From: Mycolicibacterium moriokaense
GTDB lineage: Bacteria; Actinomycetota; Actinomycetes; Mycobacteriales; Mycobacteriaceae
DNA length: 64,000 bases
Assembly (NCBI RefSeq): GCF_003201655.1
Contig: NZ_QJJU01000004.1
Span: 124,001 to 188,000 of the forward strand
Direction of reading: 5' to 3'
The notes under the pieces are model-generated. The model did no database searches. It saw nothing but the letters and a program-made list of their open reading frames with translations, and was not told where the DNA came from. Positions 1 to 8,431 of the stretch are shown here, one piece after another (the stretch's first letter is position 1; the number at the start of each line of letters is the position of its first letter). The translations under genes were made by a program, and so were the position numbers.

Positions 1-816
1 GGGCACGGCGATGTGCGGCCCCGGTCCAATGATCAGCAGCCCTGCTGCCAGACGCGACCGGATTTCGCTCGCGTCGCCGACGGCGTGGATGCGGTGCGCC
101 TGGCCGCCCGTGACGAGTTCCGCAAGGGCGCAGCACATTTGAAGATGCTTCTGTCCGGTGGTGTGGCCTCCCCATTCGACGAGGTCTCAGCCGTGCAGTA
201 CAGCGATGACGAGATGCGGGCGGCGGTGGAGGAGGCCAACAATCACAACCGGTACGTGACCGTGCACGCCTACCATCCACGTGGCGTCAACCGCGCGCTG
301 CGCGCCGGTGTGCGCGGTGTCGAACACGGCAACCTCATCGACGATGAAACGATCGACCTGCTGCTCGAGCATGACGCGTTTCTGGTGCCCACCCTGGTCA
401 CCTACGAGATGATGCACCGCTTCGGCAAAGAGGCAGGCATGTCTGAGGCCTCACACCGTAAGGTCGCCGACGTCCTCGACGGCGGTCTGATCGCTTTGGA
501 CAAGGCGCACAAGGCCGGGGTCAACCTCGTCTATGGCACCGACCTCATAGGCCAACTGCACTCCGCGCAGCTCGAGGAGTTCAACCTGCGTGCCCAAGTC
601 CAGCCGGCCGCCGACATCATCCGTGCCGCCACCACGACGGCCGCCAAACTCGTTGGGCTCGAAGGCCAAATCGGCACACTGCAACCCAACGCACACGCCG
701 ACCTATTGATGCTCGACGGCAACCCCCTAGACGACATCAGCACTCTGACCAAGCCGCAGACGCACCTGCGCTACGTCATCCGAGGCGGACAACCCCTGGC
801 GATCGCCGAGAACTGA
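1..816 (+). CDS. Amidohydrolase family protein, 3' part (5' end outside window)
   Basis: The frame is open from the first base, so this is the C-terminal 271 residues of a longer protein; the ATG/GTG codons near position 13 are internal. It looks like a metal-dependent amidohydrolase of the imidazolonepropionase / Xaa-Pro dipeptidase-like group. Visible metal-site motifs in TIM-barrel order are VTVHAY (His), VEHGN (His) and YGTD (Asp). The C-terminal part (ATTTAAKLVGLEGQIG, then HADLLMLDGNPL) is the usual barrel end plus the small beta domain that closes the fold. The substrate cannot be told. The next gene starts 20 bp downstream on the same strand, so co-transcription is possible. Confidence 0.85.
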   Translation, partial: GHGDVRPRSNDQQPCCQTRPDFARVADGVDAVRLAARDEFRKGAAHLKMLLSGGVASPFDEVSAVQYSDDEMRAAVEEANNHNRYVTVHAYHPRGVNRALRAGVRGVEHGNLIDDETIDLLLEHDAFLVPTLVTYEMMHRFGKEAGMSEASHRKVADVLDGGLIALDKAHKAGVNLVYGTDLIGQLHSAQLEEFNLRAQVQPAADIIRAATTTAAKLVGLEGQIGTLQPNAHADLLMLDGNPLDDISTLTKPQTHLRYVIRGGQPLAIAEN

Positions 817-836
817 CTTGCTGCACAGAAGTTTTC

Positions 837-2060
837 GTGATGGTCCAAGACGCTGATCGCCCGATCGAATTGGCGTTGACCGCGGCAGGCATGATGCTGG
901 AGGGAGGAGCTTCGGCGGCTAGCGTCGCAGGCGCGATGCACGACATCGCTAGCGCAGCAGGACTCGGCGGCGTCACCGCCGACGTGAATGACTCAGTGCT
1001 CACCATAGGTCAGCAAGGGACCGCCCATGTCGGCGCTACGGCAATTTCCTCGCGGACTTATGACTTCGGGCGACTTCGCGACACCACCCGCGTTGTCAAC
1101 GACTTGTGCGCCAACCGAATCGACCCCACCACCGCACGCCGCCTGCTTGACACCATCGGCGACGCCTCCACTCATCACGCGATGTGGTTGCGGCTGGTCG
1201 CATCCGGCGCGGCCGGCGCATCGTGGGCTGTCGTCTTCGGCGCCGACTCAGTCGTCACCGTCAGCGCCTTCGTAGTTAACATCGTTCTCGCATGGGCGCA
1301 CAGTCGCCTGACCCGCATCGGTTGGCCGATCTTCTTCACCCAACTCATCGCCGGCATCATTGCCGTAGCAGTTGCCGCGACGGTCGCAGTGTTCCACCCA
1401 CATGCGGATGCGTCACTGACCGTGACGTCCGTCATCGTCCTGCTGCTGCCAGGCGTTGCGTTCATTGGCGGCGTGAAAGACGCCATCTCGGGCTGGTACC
1501 TCACGGCCATCGCGCGACTCGCCGAATCCATCACCGCCGTATTGGGTTTGATCATCGGCATCCAACTCGCGCTCACCGCAGCCGCCCACGCCGGTATCAA
1601 CCTTGACGTCGCGCCCCCCAAAGCCATCAACCTATCCCCTACCCCGACGACGCTCATCGCGTCCGGCGCCATTGCAGTCTTCTTCGGAATCGTCTCACGC
1701 AACTCGCCGAAAACCCTTGCCGCGTCGGCGGTCCTCTCAGCCGTCGGACTCACGATCTACACGGGTGCACTGGGCATCGACGTCAGTGGCCGTTGGGCCA
1801 CGGCGGCGGCCGCTACCACGATCGGCGCACTGGCCGCCATGATCGGCACCCTCGACCGCACTCCGACACTTGCCATCACCACACCGGCGATGCTTCCGCT
1901 GCTCCCAGGCATCGCCCTGTATCAGGGAATGTTCTACGGCGGCACCCACCTCCAAAATGCAATCATGCTCGCGCTCGCACTCGCCGGGGGCGTGACGGCC
2001 GGCGAATACATCACCACCACATTGCGATCAATACGTGTCAACAGACCCAGTCGGGCATGA
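837..2060 (+). CDS. ThrE-like threonine/serine exporter family membrane protein
   Basis: This 407-residue protein has the two-part ThrE layout. The N-terminal half begins with the characteristic ALTAAGMMLEGGAS motif and a soluble segment (about residues 1-115), followed by five or so hydrophobic helices. The C-terminal half is a second hydrophobic domain (ThrE_2-like) ending in MLPLLPGIALYQGM near residue 360. ThrE proteins export L-threonine and L-serine, using proton motive force; substrate here is inferred from family only. The start used is GTG at 837, immediately followed by ATG at 840, which is equally plausible. The gene runs towards the peroxiredoxin-DUF742 gene, leaving a 43-bp convergent gap. 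Confidence 0.85.
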   Translation: MMVQDADRPIELALTAAGMMLEGGASAASVAGAMHDIASAAGLGGVTADVNDSVLTIGQQGTAHVGATAISSRTYDFGRLRDTTRVVNDLCANRIDPTTARRLLDTIGDASTHHAMWLRLVASGAAGASWAVVFGADSVVTVSAFVVNIVLAWAHSRLTRIGWPIFFTQLIAGIIAVAVAATVAVFHPHADASLTVTSVIVLLLPGVAFIGGVKDAISGWYLTAIARLAESITAVLGLIIGIQLALTAAAHAGINLDVAPPKAINLSPTPTTLIASGAIAVFFGIVSRNSPKTLAASAVLSAVGLTIYTGALGIDVSGRWATAAAATTIGALAAMIGTLDRTPTLAITTPAMLPLLPGIALYQGMFYGGTHLQNAIMLALALAGGVTAGEYITTTLRSIRVNRPSRA

Positions 2061-2103
2061 GGTTGCGGAGAGCAAATTCCGTGCGCGGGCGGCGCCCCAC
2101 CCC

Positions 2104-3147
2104 TCAAAGTGCTCGTAGGCCAACCAGGGTCCTGCTTAACAGTTCACGTCGTTCGTCGATTGTCAGCGAGTCACCAAGGGGGGCGCACACCCGCAAATAA
2201 CCCTGTGTCACCAGGTCGTCGACCAGGAACCGCGTCGCACCGAGCGGCAAGGACAGACGAGCGGCGATCTCTGCGACCGTGGTGCTGTGCACGCACCACG
2301 TCAGGATCTGGCCCCGCACATCATTTTTCGGCCAGCGCGGCGGCTTCGCTGTGGTGTTCATTGCTTCGACCGGAGTCTCGAGTGCCAGTTCAACACCAGA
2401 GTCGATACGGCCTGCCGTCAGCGTGTTTGGCCGGACCAAGCTCGGCTCTTCGGCGGTTTCCGGTTCTGTGAACCAGTCGCCGATCGCTTCGCCCTTGCCC
2501 TCCGACTGCTGACGCGCGTCGGTGTGCTTCTGCCGGACATGGGACGAACTGTGCGACACGTTGTGGTTCTCCAAGAACCACAAGGTCTGGTCGGCGTGCA
2601 CCGATGCGCGCACCTCGTTGGAGACGACCTTGAGTACGGTGCGGTCGGTGTCGATGACGAATGTGGTCCGTCTGACCGGCAGCAGCCGCGCCAGCAGGCC
2701 ACGACGCCGAGTGTGCTTGCCATGCCGGGTCGCTTCACGCGCCACGACGGATTTACGCAGCCTGGCGAACGTGCCTCGGCGTACCCCGAACAGCTCGGAC
2801 ACCACGCCGTCCGCGTCGGAGAGCAGGGGATAGTCGAACGAGCGTTGTTGAGCGAAGTGGGCCTGCCTGTCGACGGTGTCGGTGCTGATGCCGACCCGCT
2901 GGGCGCCCACCGTGGCGAATTCGTTGCTCAGGTCCCGAAAATGGCAAGCCTGGGCTGTACAGATCGGTGAGGACGCTAATGGGAAGAAGAACAGCACAAC
3001 CGGCCCTTCGGAAAGGAGCGCGGACAGCGTCCGAGGCCGACCGGTGTGGTCGTACAATGTGAAGTTAGGCGCCTTCTCGCCCGCGATCATCGGCAAAGAG
3101 TATCGCGGGAAGCTCTGCGCGACGCGCCGCTCGGATAATTCGGTCAT
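2104..3147 (-). CDS. Peroxiredoxin (BCP/PrxQ-like) fused to a C-terminal DUF742 domain
   Basis: One uninterrupted 347-residue frame. Residues ~20-190 form an AhpC/TSA-type thioredoxin fold; the active-site segment SSPICTAQACHFRD carries a peroxidatic Cys63 and a resolving-type Cys68 spaced as in bacterioferritin-comigratory protein. Residues ~225-347 resemble DUF742: an RP-x-LTAGR segment, a winged-helix-like stretch (VAEIAARLSLPLGATR, then VDDLV) and the ending LLSRTLVGLRAL. DUF742 proteins normally sit as separate ~120-residue subunits beside roadblock (MglB-like) proteins and small GTPases in actinobacteria; no such genes are seen here. Peroxide reduction is inferred from the Cys pair; the joint function is unknown. 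An alternative start is the Met at residue 20 (position 3090). Confidence 0.75.
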   Translation of the reverse strand: MTELSERRVAQSFPRYSLPMIAGEKAPNFTLYDHTGRPRTLSALLSEGPVVLFFFPLASSPICTAQACHFRDLSNEFATVGAQRVGISTDTVDRQAHFAQQRSFDYPLLSDADGVVSELFGVRRGTFARLRKSVVAREATRHGKHTRRRGLLARLLPVRRTTFVIDTDRTVLKVVSNEVRASVHADQTLWFLENHNVSHSSSHVRQKHTDARQQSEGKGEAIGDWFTEPETAEEPSLVRPNTLTAGRIDSGVELALETPVEAMNTTAKPPRWPKNDVRGQILTWCVHSTTVAEIAARLSLPLGATRFLVDDLVTQGYLRVCAPLGDSLTIDERRELLSRTLVGLRAL

Positions 3148-3244
3148 CGCCGAACAGCTACCACCTTCGAAGCGACCTGGCAGATCGACAACCCGTGCTG
3201 ATCACCGCTAACACGGCCTGATACCGCCGCTCAGCCACGCTCAA

Positions 3245-3263
3245 CTCCCTCATCTAGGGAGTG
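3245..3263. repeat. Perfect 7-bp inverted repeat at the edge of the repeat cluster
   Basis: ACTCCCT and AGGGAGT are perfect complements separated by five bases (catct). The right arm ends at the first base of the first ~23-bp direct repeat. It could be the edge or footprint of a mobile element, or a weak terminator; nothing else supports either reading. Confidence 0.45.
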
Positions 3264-3357
3264 TCAAGGATCAACCGAAGTAGGTGTAAACCATCAGCCG
3301 AAACACTGTCAGCCATCAACCGAAGTAGAAATGTCAACAATCAGCCGAGGTCATACA
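3263..3357. repeat. Four imperfect ~23-bp direct repeats, like transposon-end repeats
   Basis: Four tandem units start at about 3263, 3286, 3308 and 3333. Each begins with TGT and carries the core ATCARCCGA, with consensus TGTCAACCATCARCCGAAGT. The spacing is 22-25 bp. Multiple short direct repeats starting with TGT are a feature of IS21-type element ends, so this may be the remnant of an insertion sequence whose body is lost. No transposase is present. The cluster lies 10 bp from tRNA-Met. Confidence 0.7.
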
Positions 3358-3366
3358 CCACTGAAG

Positions 3367-3440
3367 TGGGGCGGGCGGGGCTCGAACCCGCGACCAACGG
3401 ATTATGAGTCCGCGGCTCTAACCAACTGAGCTACCGCCCC
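3367..3440 (-). tRNA. tRNA-Met (anticodon CAT)
   Basis: On the minus strand the 74 bases fold as a tRNA. The 7-bp acceptor stem is GGGGCGG/CCGCCCC. The D arm is GCTC/GAGC, the anticodon arm is GCGGA/TCCGT with loop CTCATAA, and the T arm is GCGGG/CCCGC with loop TTCGAGC. The discriminator base is A and CCA is not encoded. CAT with an ordinary paired first acceptor position suggests elongator Met; the lysidine-modified Ile2 tRNA cannot be excluded from sequence alone. Confidence 0.93.
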
Positions 3441-3479
3441 TGCTCGCGCTTTCGCGGCACCAATGGTCGCATATCCTCC

Positions 3480-3763
3480 ACATGCCGAGCGCCAACGGGA
3501 GTACCGCCATGTACGACCTCGAGCAGGCATCAACGATCGCCGGTCGACCCGCATGTTCTTCCCGACAAGCCGGTGCCCCGCGAGCTGGTCGATCAGGCCC
3601 TCGAACTGGCGATCCGGGCGCCGTCGCCACCAGCAAGCCTCCCGTGGTTCCCGAGCTGTTCGCGCACCTGCGGCGCGATCTCGGCGCCGAGGTCTACGGA
3701 TCCATGGGCATCACCCGCGACAACACCGAGGGCCGCCGGATCGCCGTGCTACACGACGCCTAA
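3480..3763 (+). pseudogene. Nitroreductase family relic, frameshifted and internally deleted
   Basis: Pieces typical of an NfsA/FMN-nitroreductase occur in different frames over about 280 bp. First comes an INDRRSTRM-like N-terminus (about 3530-3555), then KPVPRELVDQALELAIRAPS (about 3565-3625), then a C-terminal LGAEVYGSMGITRDN piece (about 3690-3730). A one-base loss near 3560 separates the first two. Most of the FMN-binding core, including the usual QPW region, is missing. The intact family is about 220 residues, so no functional product is expected. It stops at the convergent end of the AhpD-like gene. Confidence 0.7.
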
Positions 3764-4608
3764 CTGGCGACGACCGTCTTCCCGTCCGCCTCGACCCGAA
3801 ACAGCTCAGTGCCTTCGGTCACCTGCGCCGCGTCGGCGCCCAGCGCCACCATGATCTTGTTGCACGCGTTGCGCATCACGTCCAGCGTCAACTCAACGGA
3901 CGCGGATTCGGTGAAGTGCGTGCGCACCCCTGCCGCCACCGCCGTGTCGATGCTGGACGGCGACCAGATCAGCGCGTCGACATATCGAAGCGCTGCCTTG
4001 TGCCGATCAGTCAGCTGCTCCGACCTCTCGTAGTCCTCGATCTGGGCGTACATCGACTCCGAGCCGCCGGCATCCAGCGCGTACCCCTCGCGCCGGGACT
4101 TGCACAGCCTGCAGTTGTGCTGCACCGCTCCACGCAGGCGCACAATCTCCGTCGTCACCGGGTCGAGCTCACGCAGACGCGCAACCGCGGGCGCGAAATC
4201 CTTGAGCAGAGGGCGCGACGGATCGGTGTCGTCGTCCCACGCCACCGCGCTCCCATTACCTGGCCTGCCCATCCCGAGCGCGTCAAGCCCGGCCCACACC
4301 CTCGGCACAAAATCCGCGATGAAGATCGCGGTGACCGTTCGAAAAGCGTTGTCCCCCAATGCAGACAGGAACTGCTCGCGTTGGTTCGCGCCAATCCCCG
4401 ACACGTCTGTGGCGAACTGCTCGGCGAACGCCACCACGACCGCCTCGCCGTCTGAACCAGCGTCGATCAGGTCGACCTGCGTCGGCAACGGCGGAAGTGA
4501 CAGCGCCTTGCCGCATGTCAGCCGGATCCGCGCGTCGATCCGCGTGTCGCCCGACGACATCGCCACCAGTCCGGCGAGCCGGTCGGGTATCTCTAGATCG
4601 TCAGCCAC
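3760..4608 (-). CDS. Carboxymuconolactone decarboxylase / AhpD-like protein
   Basis: This 282-residue protein has a C-terminal AhpD/CMD-like helical domain. The segment RLRGAVQHNCRLCKSRR contains the CxxC pair that acts as the redox or peroxidatic cysteine pair in AhpD-type proteins. The N-terminal ~130 residues are an extension also seen in larger actinobacterial members. An alkylhydroperoxidase or redox role is plausible from the CxxC; the substrate is unknown. It ends over the last bases of the nitroreductase relic and begins 7 bp beyond the stop of tldE. It may therefore be the last gene of the tldD-tldE transcript. Confidence 0.8.
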   Translation of the reverse strand: MADDLEIPDRLAGLVAMSSGDTRIDARIRLTCGKALSLPPLPTQVDLIDAGSDGEAVVVAFAEQFATDVSGIGANQREQFLSALGDNAFRTVTAIFIADFVPRVWAGLDALGMGRPGNGSAVAWDDDTDPSRPLLKDFAPAVARLRELDPVTTEIVRLRGAVQHNCRLCKSRREGYALDAGGSESMYAQIEDYERSEQLTDRHKAALRYVDALIWSPSSIDTAVAAGVRTHFTESASVELTLDVMRNACNKIMVALGADAAQVTEGTELFRVEADGKTVVAS

Positions 4609-4615
4609 TCAAGGA

Positions 4616-5992
4616 TTATTGCGCCTGGCTCACTGAGGACATGTGGAAGTCCGGTATTCGCAGCGACGGCATCGCTGCGCGCGTCGCCCAGTCACCCCAC
4701 TCGCGCGGCAGCGTCACCTCGCTGGCGCCGGCTTGGGTCGCCCGACGCAGCAGGTCCAGCGGGCTTTCGTTGAACCGGAAGTTATTGACGGCCGCCGTCA
4801 CCTCGCCGTCCTCGACCAGATAGACGCCGTCGCGGGTCAGACCGGTCAGCAGCAGCACGGTCGGGTCCACCTCGCGGATGTACCACAATGTGGTCAGCAG
4901 CAGACCCCGCTCCGTGCCGGCGATCATGTCCGCCAGGCTTGCCGACCCGCCCGTCATCAGCAGGTTGTCGGCGGGCACCGCCGCCGGCGCATCGAACTCC
5001 GCCGCCGCGGCCCGCGTGTATGCCAGCGCGTTGATGGTGCCGTCGCGGATCCAGTCCACCGGCGCGATGTCCATGCCGTTGTCGAACACCGACACCCGCT
5101 CCGATGAACTCGGCGCAGCGACGAACGGTGTACACACCAACCCCGGCGCCGCGGGATCGGAGTACAACGTGAGCGGGAGGTCAGTGAGCTTCTCCCCCAC
5201 CCGGGTTCCCCCGCCTGGCGCCGACAGCGCCGTGCGGCCCTCCTGCGCACCTCTGCCATCCATCGTCCACGTCAGGTAGATCATCATGTCCGCCACCGTC
5301 GACGGCGGCATGATCGTCTCGTACCGCCCCGCGGGCAGGTCGACCGTGCGCCGCGCCCAGCCCAGCCGCGTCGACAGTTGCTCGAGAAGCGAATCCGTTG
5401 GCACATCAATGAAGTCGGGCGTGCTGACACCCGCCCATGCGCTAGCGCCGTCGCGTTTGGCGTTGATCTCCACCGAACCGGTCGGTTGCGTGTAGCGCCT
5501 CCGCAGCCCGTGCGACGTGGCCACAAACGTCGTCTCCACAACATGCCGCGCGTACCCGTACAACTGATCCGGGCCGCGAAAACCGCGCGCCGCCAGGCTG
5601 CCCGCCAGTCCCGCGAACACCTGCGCACCGGTCCCCGGCACTGGCGCATCCCAGTCGGCAGGGACGTCGTTCCCCGGCAGCAGCGGCGCGCTGTCGCGTG
5701 CCTCGGGCGCGGACAGCGCGGTCTGTTGTGACGCCGCGACGAGGTCGGCGATCACAGACGGATCCACGTCGCTGGACCTCACCGAGCCGGCATGCGCTGT
5801 GTTGCCGTGGCGCACAATCGATATCACCGTGGTGTGCCGGCTCACCGACTCACCGTTGGTGGTCATCGAATTGCCCGCCCAGCGCAATGACGCGTCGGCA
5901 CGATCGGTCACCACCACGATCGTCTCGTCGGCCTTACCCAACCGGGCGGCCACTGCCAGCACGGTGTCGACGACCTGTTGCGCGCCGATCAT
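4616..5992 (-). CDS. tldE: TldE/PmbA-family metallopeptidase subunit
   Basis: A 458-residue member of the TldD/PmbA family, orthologous by context to Rv2314c. TldE is the non-metal partner of TldD in the E. coli heterodimer, which degrades unfolded peptides, matures modified peptides such as microcin B17 and acts in CcdA turnover. The N-terminal alpha/beta domain and the typical C-terminal features (LLMTGGSASLADMI, then LLTTLWYIREVD, then LTRDGVYLVEDGEV) are visible. No HExxxH motif is present, as expected for the E subunit. It starts 3 bp after the tldD stop, so both are translated from one message. Confidence 0.9.
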   Translation of the reverse strand: MIGAQQVVDTVLAVAARLGKADETIVVVTDRADASLRWAGNSMTTNGESVSRHTTVISIVRHGNTAHAGSVRSSDVDPSVIADLVAASQQTALSAPEARDSAPLLPGNDVPADWDAPVPGTGAQVFAGLAGSLAARGFRGPDQLYGYARHVVETTFVATSHGLRRRYTQPTGSVEINAKRDGASAWAGVSTPDFIDVPTDSLLEQLSTRLGWARRTVDLPAGRYETIMPPSTVADMMIYLTWTMDGRGAQEGRTALSAPGGGTRVGEKLTDLPLTLYSDPAAPGLVCTPFVAAPSSSERVSVFDNGMDIAPVDWIRDGTINALAYTRAAAAEFDAPAAVPADNLLMTGGSASLADMIAGTERGLLLTTLWYIREVDPTVLLLTGLTRDGVYLVEDGEVTAAVNNFRFNESPLDLLRRATQAGASEVTLPREWGDWATRAAMPSLRIPDFHMSSVSQAQ

Positions 5993-5995
5993 CGG

Positions 5996-7513
5996 TTACC
6001 GCCCAGCCTCGGTACGGGTGTTGAGCACATTGCTGCCGCGGAACAGCGCCGACGGGCAGCCGTGGCTGACCGCGGCCACCTGGCCCGGCTGTGCCTTGCC
6101 ACAGTTGAAGGCTCCACCGAGCCGCCAGGTGGACGGCCCGCCAACGGCTTCCAGCGCACCCCAGAAGTCCGTGGTGGTCGCCTGATATGCGACATCGCGC
6201 AGCTGGCCGTCGAGGCGACCGTCGCGGATGCGGAAGAACCGCTGTCCGGTGAACTGAAAGTTGTAGCGCTGCATGTCGATCGACCACGATTTGTCGCCGA
6301 CGATGTAGATGCCGTCCTCGACGCGGGCGATCAGATCGTCCGTGCTCAGACCGTCGGCGCCAGGGCTCAGCGACACGTTGGCCATCCGCTGGATGGGCAC
6401 GTGGTGCGGCGAGTCGGCGTACGAGCAGCCGTTGGACCGCCCAACGCCAAGCCGAGGGGCGAACACCCGGTCCAGTTGATAGCCCACGAAGATACCGTCG
6501 CGCACCAGATCCCAGCTCTGCGCCCGCACTCCCTCGTCGTCGAAACCCACACTGGCCAACCCGTATTCGACGGTCCGGTCCGCAGTAACGTTCATCACCG
6601 GCGATCCGTAGTGCATGGTACCGAGCTTGTCGGGTGTCGCGAACGAGGTGCCCGCGTATGCGGCCTCGTAGCCGATCGCCCGGTCGTACTCGGTGGCATG
6701 GCCGATCGATTCGTGAATCGTCAGCCACAGGTTGGACGGGTCGATCACCAGGTCGGTCGGTCCCGCCATCACGCTCGGCGCCTTGGCCTTCTCGGCGAGC
6801 CATGACGGCAGCTGCGCCAGCTCGTCGGTCCAGTTCCACAGGTCGTCGCCCGCGACGTACTCCCAGCCCCGCGCCGTCGGCGGCGCCAGCGTGCGCATGG
6901 TGTCGAACATGCCCGCCGCGGCGTCGACGGTGACGGCCTCCACCGTCGGCAACATCCGCACCCGCTGCTGCGTGATCGACGATCCGAACGTGTCGGCGTA
7001 GAACGTCTGCTCCTTCGCCGCATGCAGGCCCGCCGACACGTGGTCGACGCCGTCGGCAGCCAGCAGTCGCCCGGAGTACTCCCGCAGCAGCGCGATCTTG
7101 TCGGCGGCGTCGACGGCGAACGGATCGATGCGGTAGTCCGACACCCAGCTGACATCGGAGTACACCGGCTCGGCGGCCAACTCGATGAGCTCAGCATTCA
7201 GCGGGGCCAGTGTCGTCGCCACCTGCACAGCACGCCGCGCGGTCTCGGCCGCCACATTCGGGTCCAGCTCGGCGTGCGACGCGAAACCCCACGTGCCGTC
7301 GACGATGACGCGTACCGCCAGGCCGATCTCGCGGTTGACGACCGCGGTCTCGAGCTCGCCGTCGCGCAGCTGCAGGATCTCCGTCGTGATGCCGTGAATG
7401 CGCAGGTCGGCGTAGCTGGCGCCGGCAGCCACGGCCGCGGACAACGCCGCGTCGGCCAGCTGATGTCGCGGCAAGCCGAGGAAGTCGTCGTCGACTCGGC
7501 GGGGCGCGCTCAC
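5996..7513 (-). CDS. tldD: TldD-family zinc metalloprotease
   Basis: The 505-residue catalytic partner of TldE, orthologous by context to Rv2315c. The zinc-binding HExxxH is seen as IHESIGHATEYDRA, and the family glycine-rich C-terminal region ends with a SNVLNTRTE segment. The GTG at 7513 was chosen because it gives a normal family length and leaves a 45-bp divergent gap to uspA. The frame stays open far upstream, but that part is antisense to uspA and uspB. Why a TldD/E pair is kept next to an amino-sugar importer in mycobacteria is not known. Confidence 0.9.
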   Translation of the reverse strand: MSAPRRVDDDFLGLPRHQLADAALSAAVAAGASYADLRIHGITTEILQLRDGELETAVVNREIGLAVRVIVDGTWGFASHAELDPNVAAETARRAVQVATTLAPLNAELIELAAEPVYSDVSWVSDYRIDPFAVDAADKIALLREYSGRLLAADGVDHVSAGLHAAKEQTFYADTFGSSITQQRVRMLPTVEAVTVDAAAGMFDTMRTLAPPTARGWEYVAGDDLWNWTDELAQLPSWLAEKAKAPSVMAGPTDLVIDPSNLWLTIHESIGHATEYDRAIGYEAAYAGTSFATPDKLGTMHYGSPVMNVTADRTVEYGLASVGFDDEGVRAQSWDLVRDGIFVGYQLDRVFAPRLGVGRSNGCSYADSPHHVPIQRMANVSLSPGADGLSTDDLIARVEDGIYIVGDKSWSIDMQRYNFQFTGQRFFRIRDGRLDGQLRDVAYQATTTDFWGALEAVGGPSTWRLGGAFNCGKAQPGQVAAVSHGCPSALFRGSNVLNTRTEAGR

Positions 7514-7558
7514 GCCACCACCGTAGTGGCAGCGCTGGTCTGGGGCTTTAATGGCTCG

Positions 7559-8431
7559 GTGGCAGCCAACCGTGTCCGCTCGACGGCACTGGCCTATGCG
7601 CTGCTTGCCCCCAGTCTGTTCGGCGTGGTCACGTTCCTGCTGCTGCCGATGCTGGTGGTGTTCTGGCTGAGCATGCACCGGTGGGATCTGCTCGGCCCGA
7701 TTCGGTATGTCGGACTGGACAATTGGCAATCTGTACTCACCGACCGGTCGTTCGCGACCTCTCTGGTGGTGACGCTGGCGTTCATCGCCATCGTGGTGCC
7801 CGTGCAAACCGTGCTCGGCCTGATCGCCGCCGCGATGCTGGCGCGCGGTCTGCCAGGCACTGGGTTCTTCCGCACGCTGTACGTGCTGCCGTGGATCTGC
7901 GCGCCGCTGGCGATCGCCGTGCTCTGGCGGTGGATTCTCGCGCCGACCGATGGTGCGGTCAGCACCCTGCTCGGCCACCACATCGAGTGGCTCACCGATC
8001 CGGGGCTCGCGCTGCCCGTCGTGTCGGCCGTGGTCGTGTGGACCAACGTCGGTTACGTGACGCTGTTCTTCCTGGCCGGAATCCTCGCAATCCCGGAGGA
8101 CATCCACAATGCGGCCCGCACCGACGGTGCGACGGCGTGGCAGCGGTTCCGGCGCATCACCCTGCCGATGCTGCGGCCGACGCTGTTCTTCGTGACGGTA
8201 ACCGGGATCATCAGCGCGGCCCAGGTCTTCGACACCGTGTACGCGTTGACCGGCGGTGGCCCGCAAGGCCGCACCGATCTGGTGGCCCACCGGATCTACG
8301 CCGAAGCGTTCGGCGCTGCGGCGGTGGGTCGGGCGGCGGTGATGGCGGTGGTGCTGTTCGTCCTTCTGGTCGGTGTGACGATCGTTCAGCACCTGTACTT
8401 CCGGCGGCGGATCACTTATGACATCACCTAG
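7559..8431 (+). CDS. uspA: ABC sugar transporter permease UspA
   Basis: This 290-residue MalF-type permease matches Rv2316 in length and sequence character, with six predicted membrane helices. The cytoplasmic EAA loop that docks the ATPase is seen as IHNAARTDGATAWQRF. In M. tuberculosis UspABC imports amino sugars. The chosen GTG start at 7559 gives 290 residues; a GTG 33 bp upstream is also in frame. No ATPase gene is linked, so a shared sugar ATPase is presumed. uspB overlaps the end by 14 bp. Confidence 0.92.
   Translation: MAANRVRSTALAYALLAPSLFGVVTFLLLPMLVVFWLSMHRWDLLGPIRYVGLDNWQSVLTDRSFATSLVVTLAFIAIVVPVQTVLGLIAAAMLARGLPGTGFFRTLYVLPWICAPLAIAVLWRWILAPTDGAVSTLLGHHIEWLTDPGLALPVVSAVVVWTNVGYVTLFFLAGILAIPEDIHNAARTDGATAWQRFRRITLPMLRPTLFFVTVTGIISAAQVFDTVYALTGGGPQGRTDLVAHRIYAEAFGAAAVGRAAVMAVVLFVLLVGVTIVQHLYFRRRITYDIT

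Noticed and set aside
3480..3763. A real 93-residue gene on the plus strand
   Set aside because: Nitroreductase-like fragments appear in different frames with an internal deletion, which marks a relic and not a gene.
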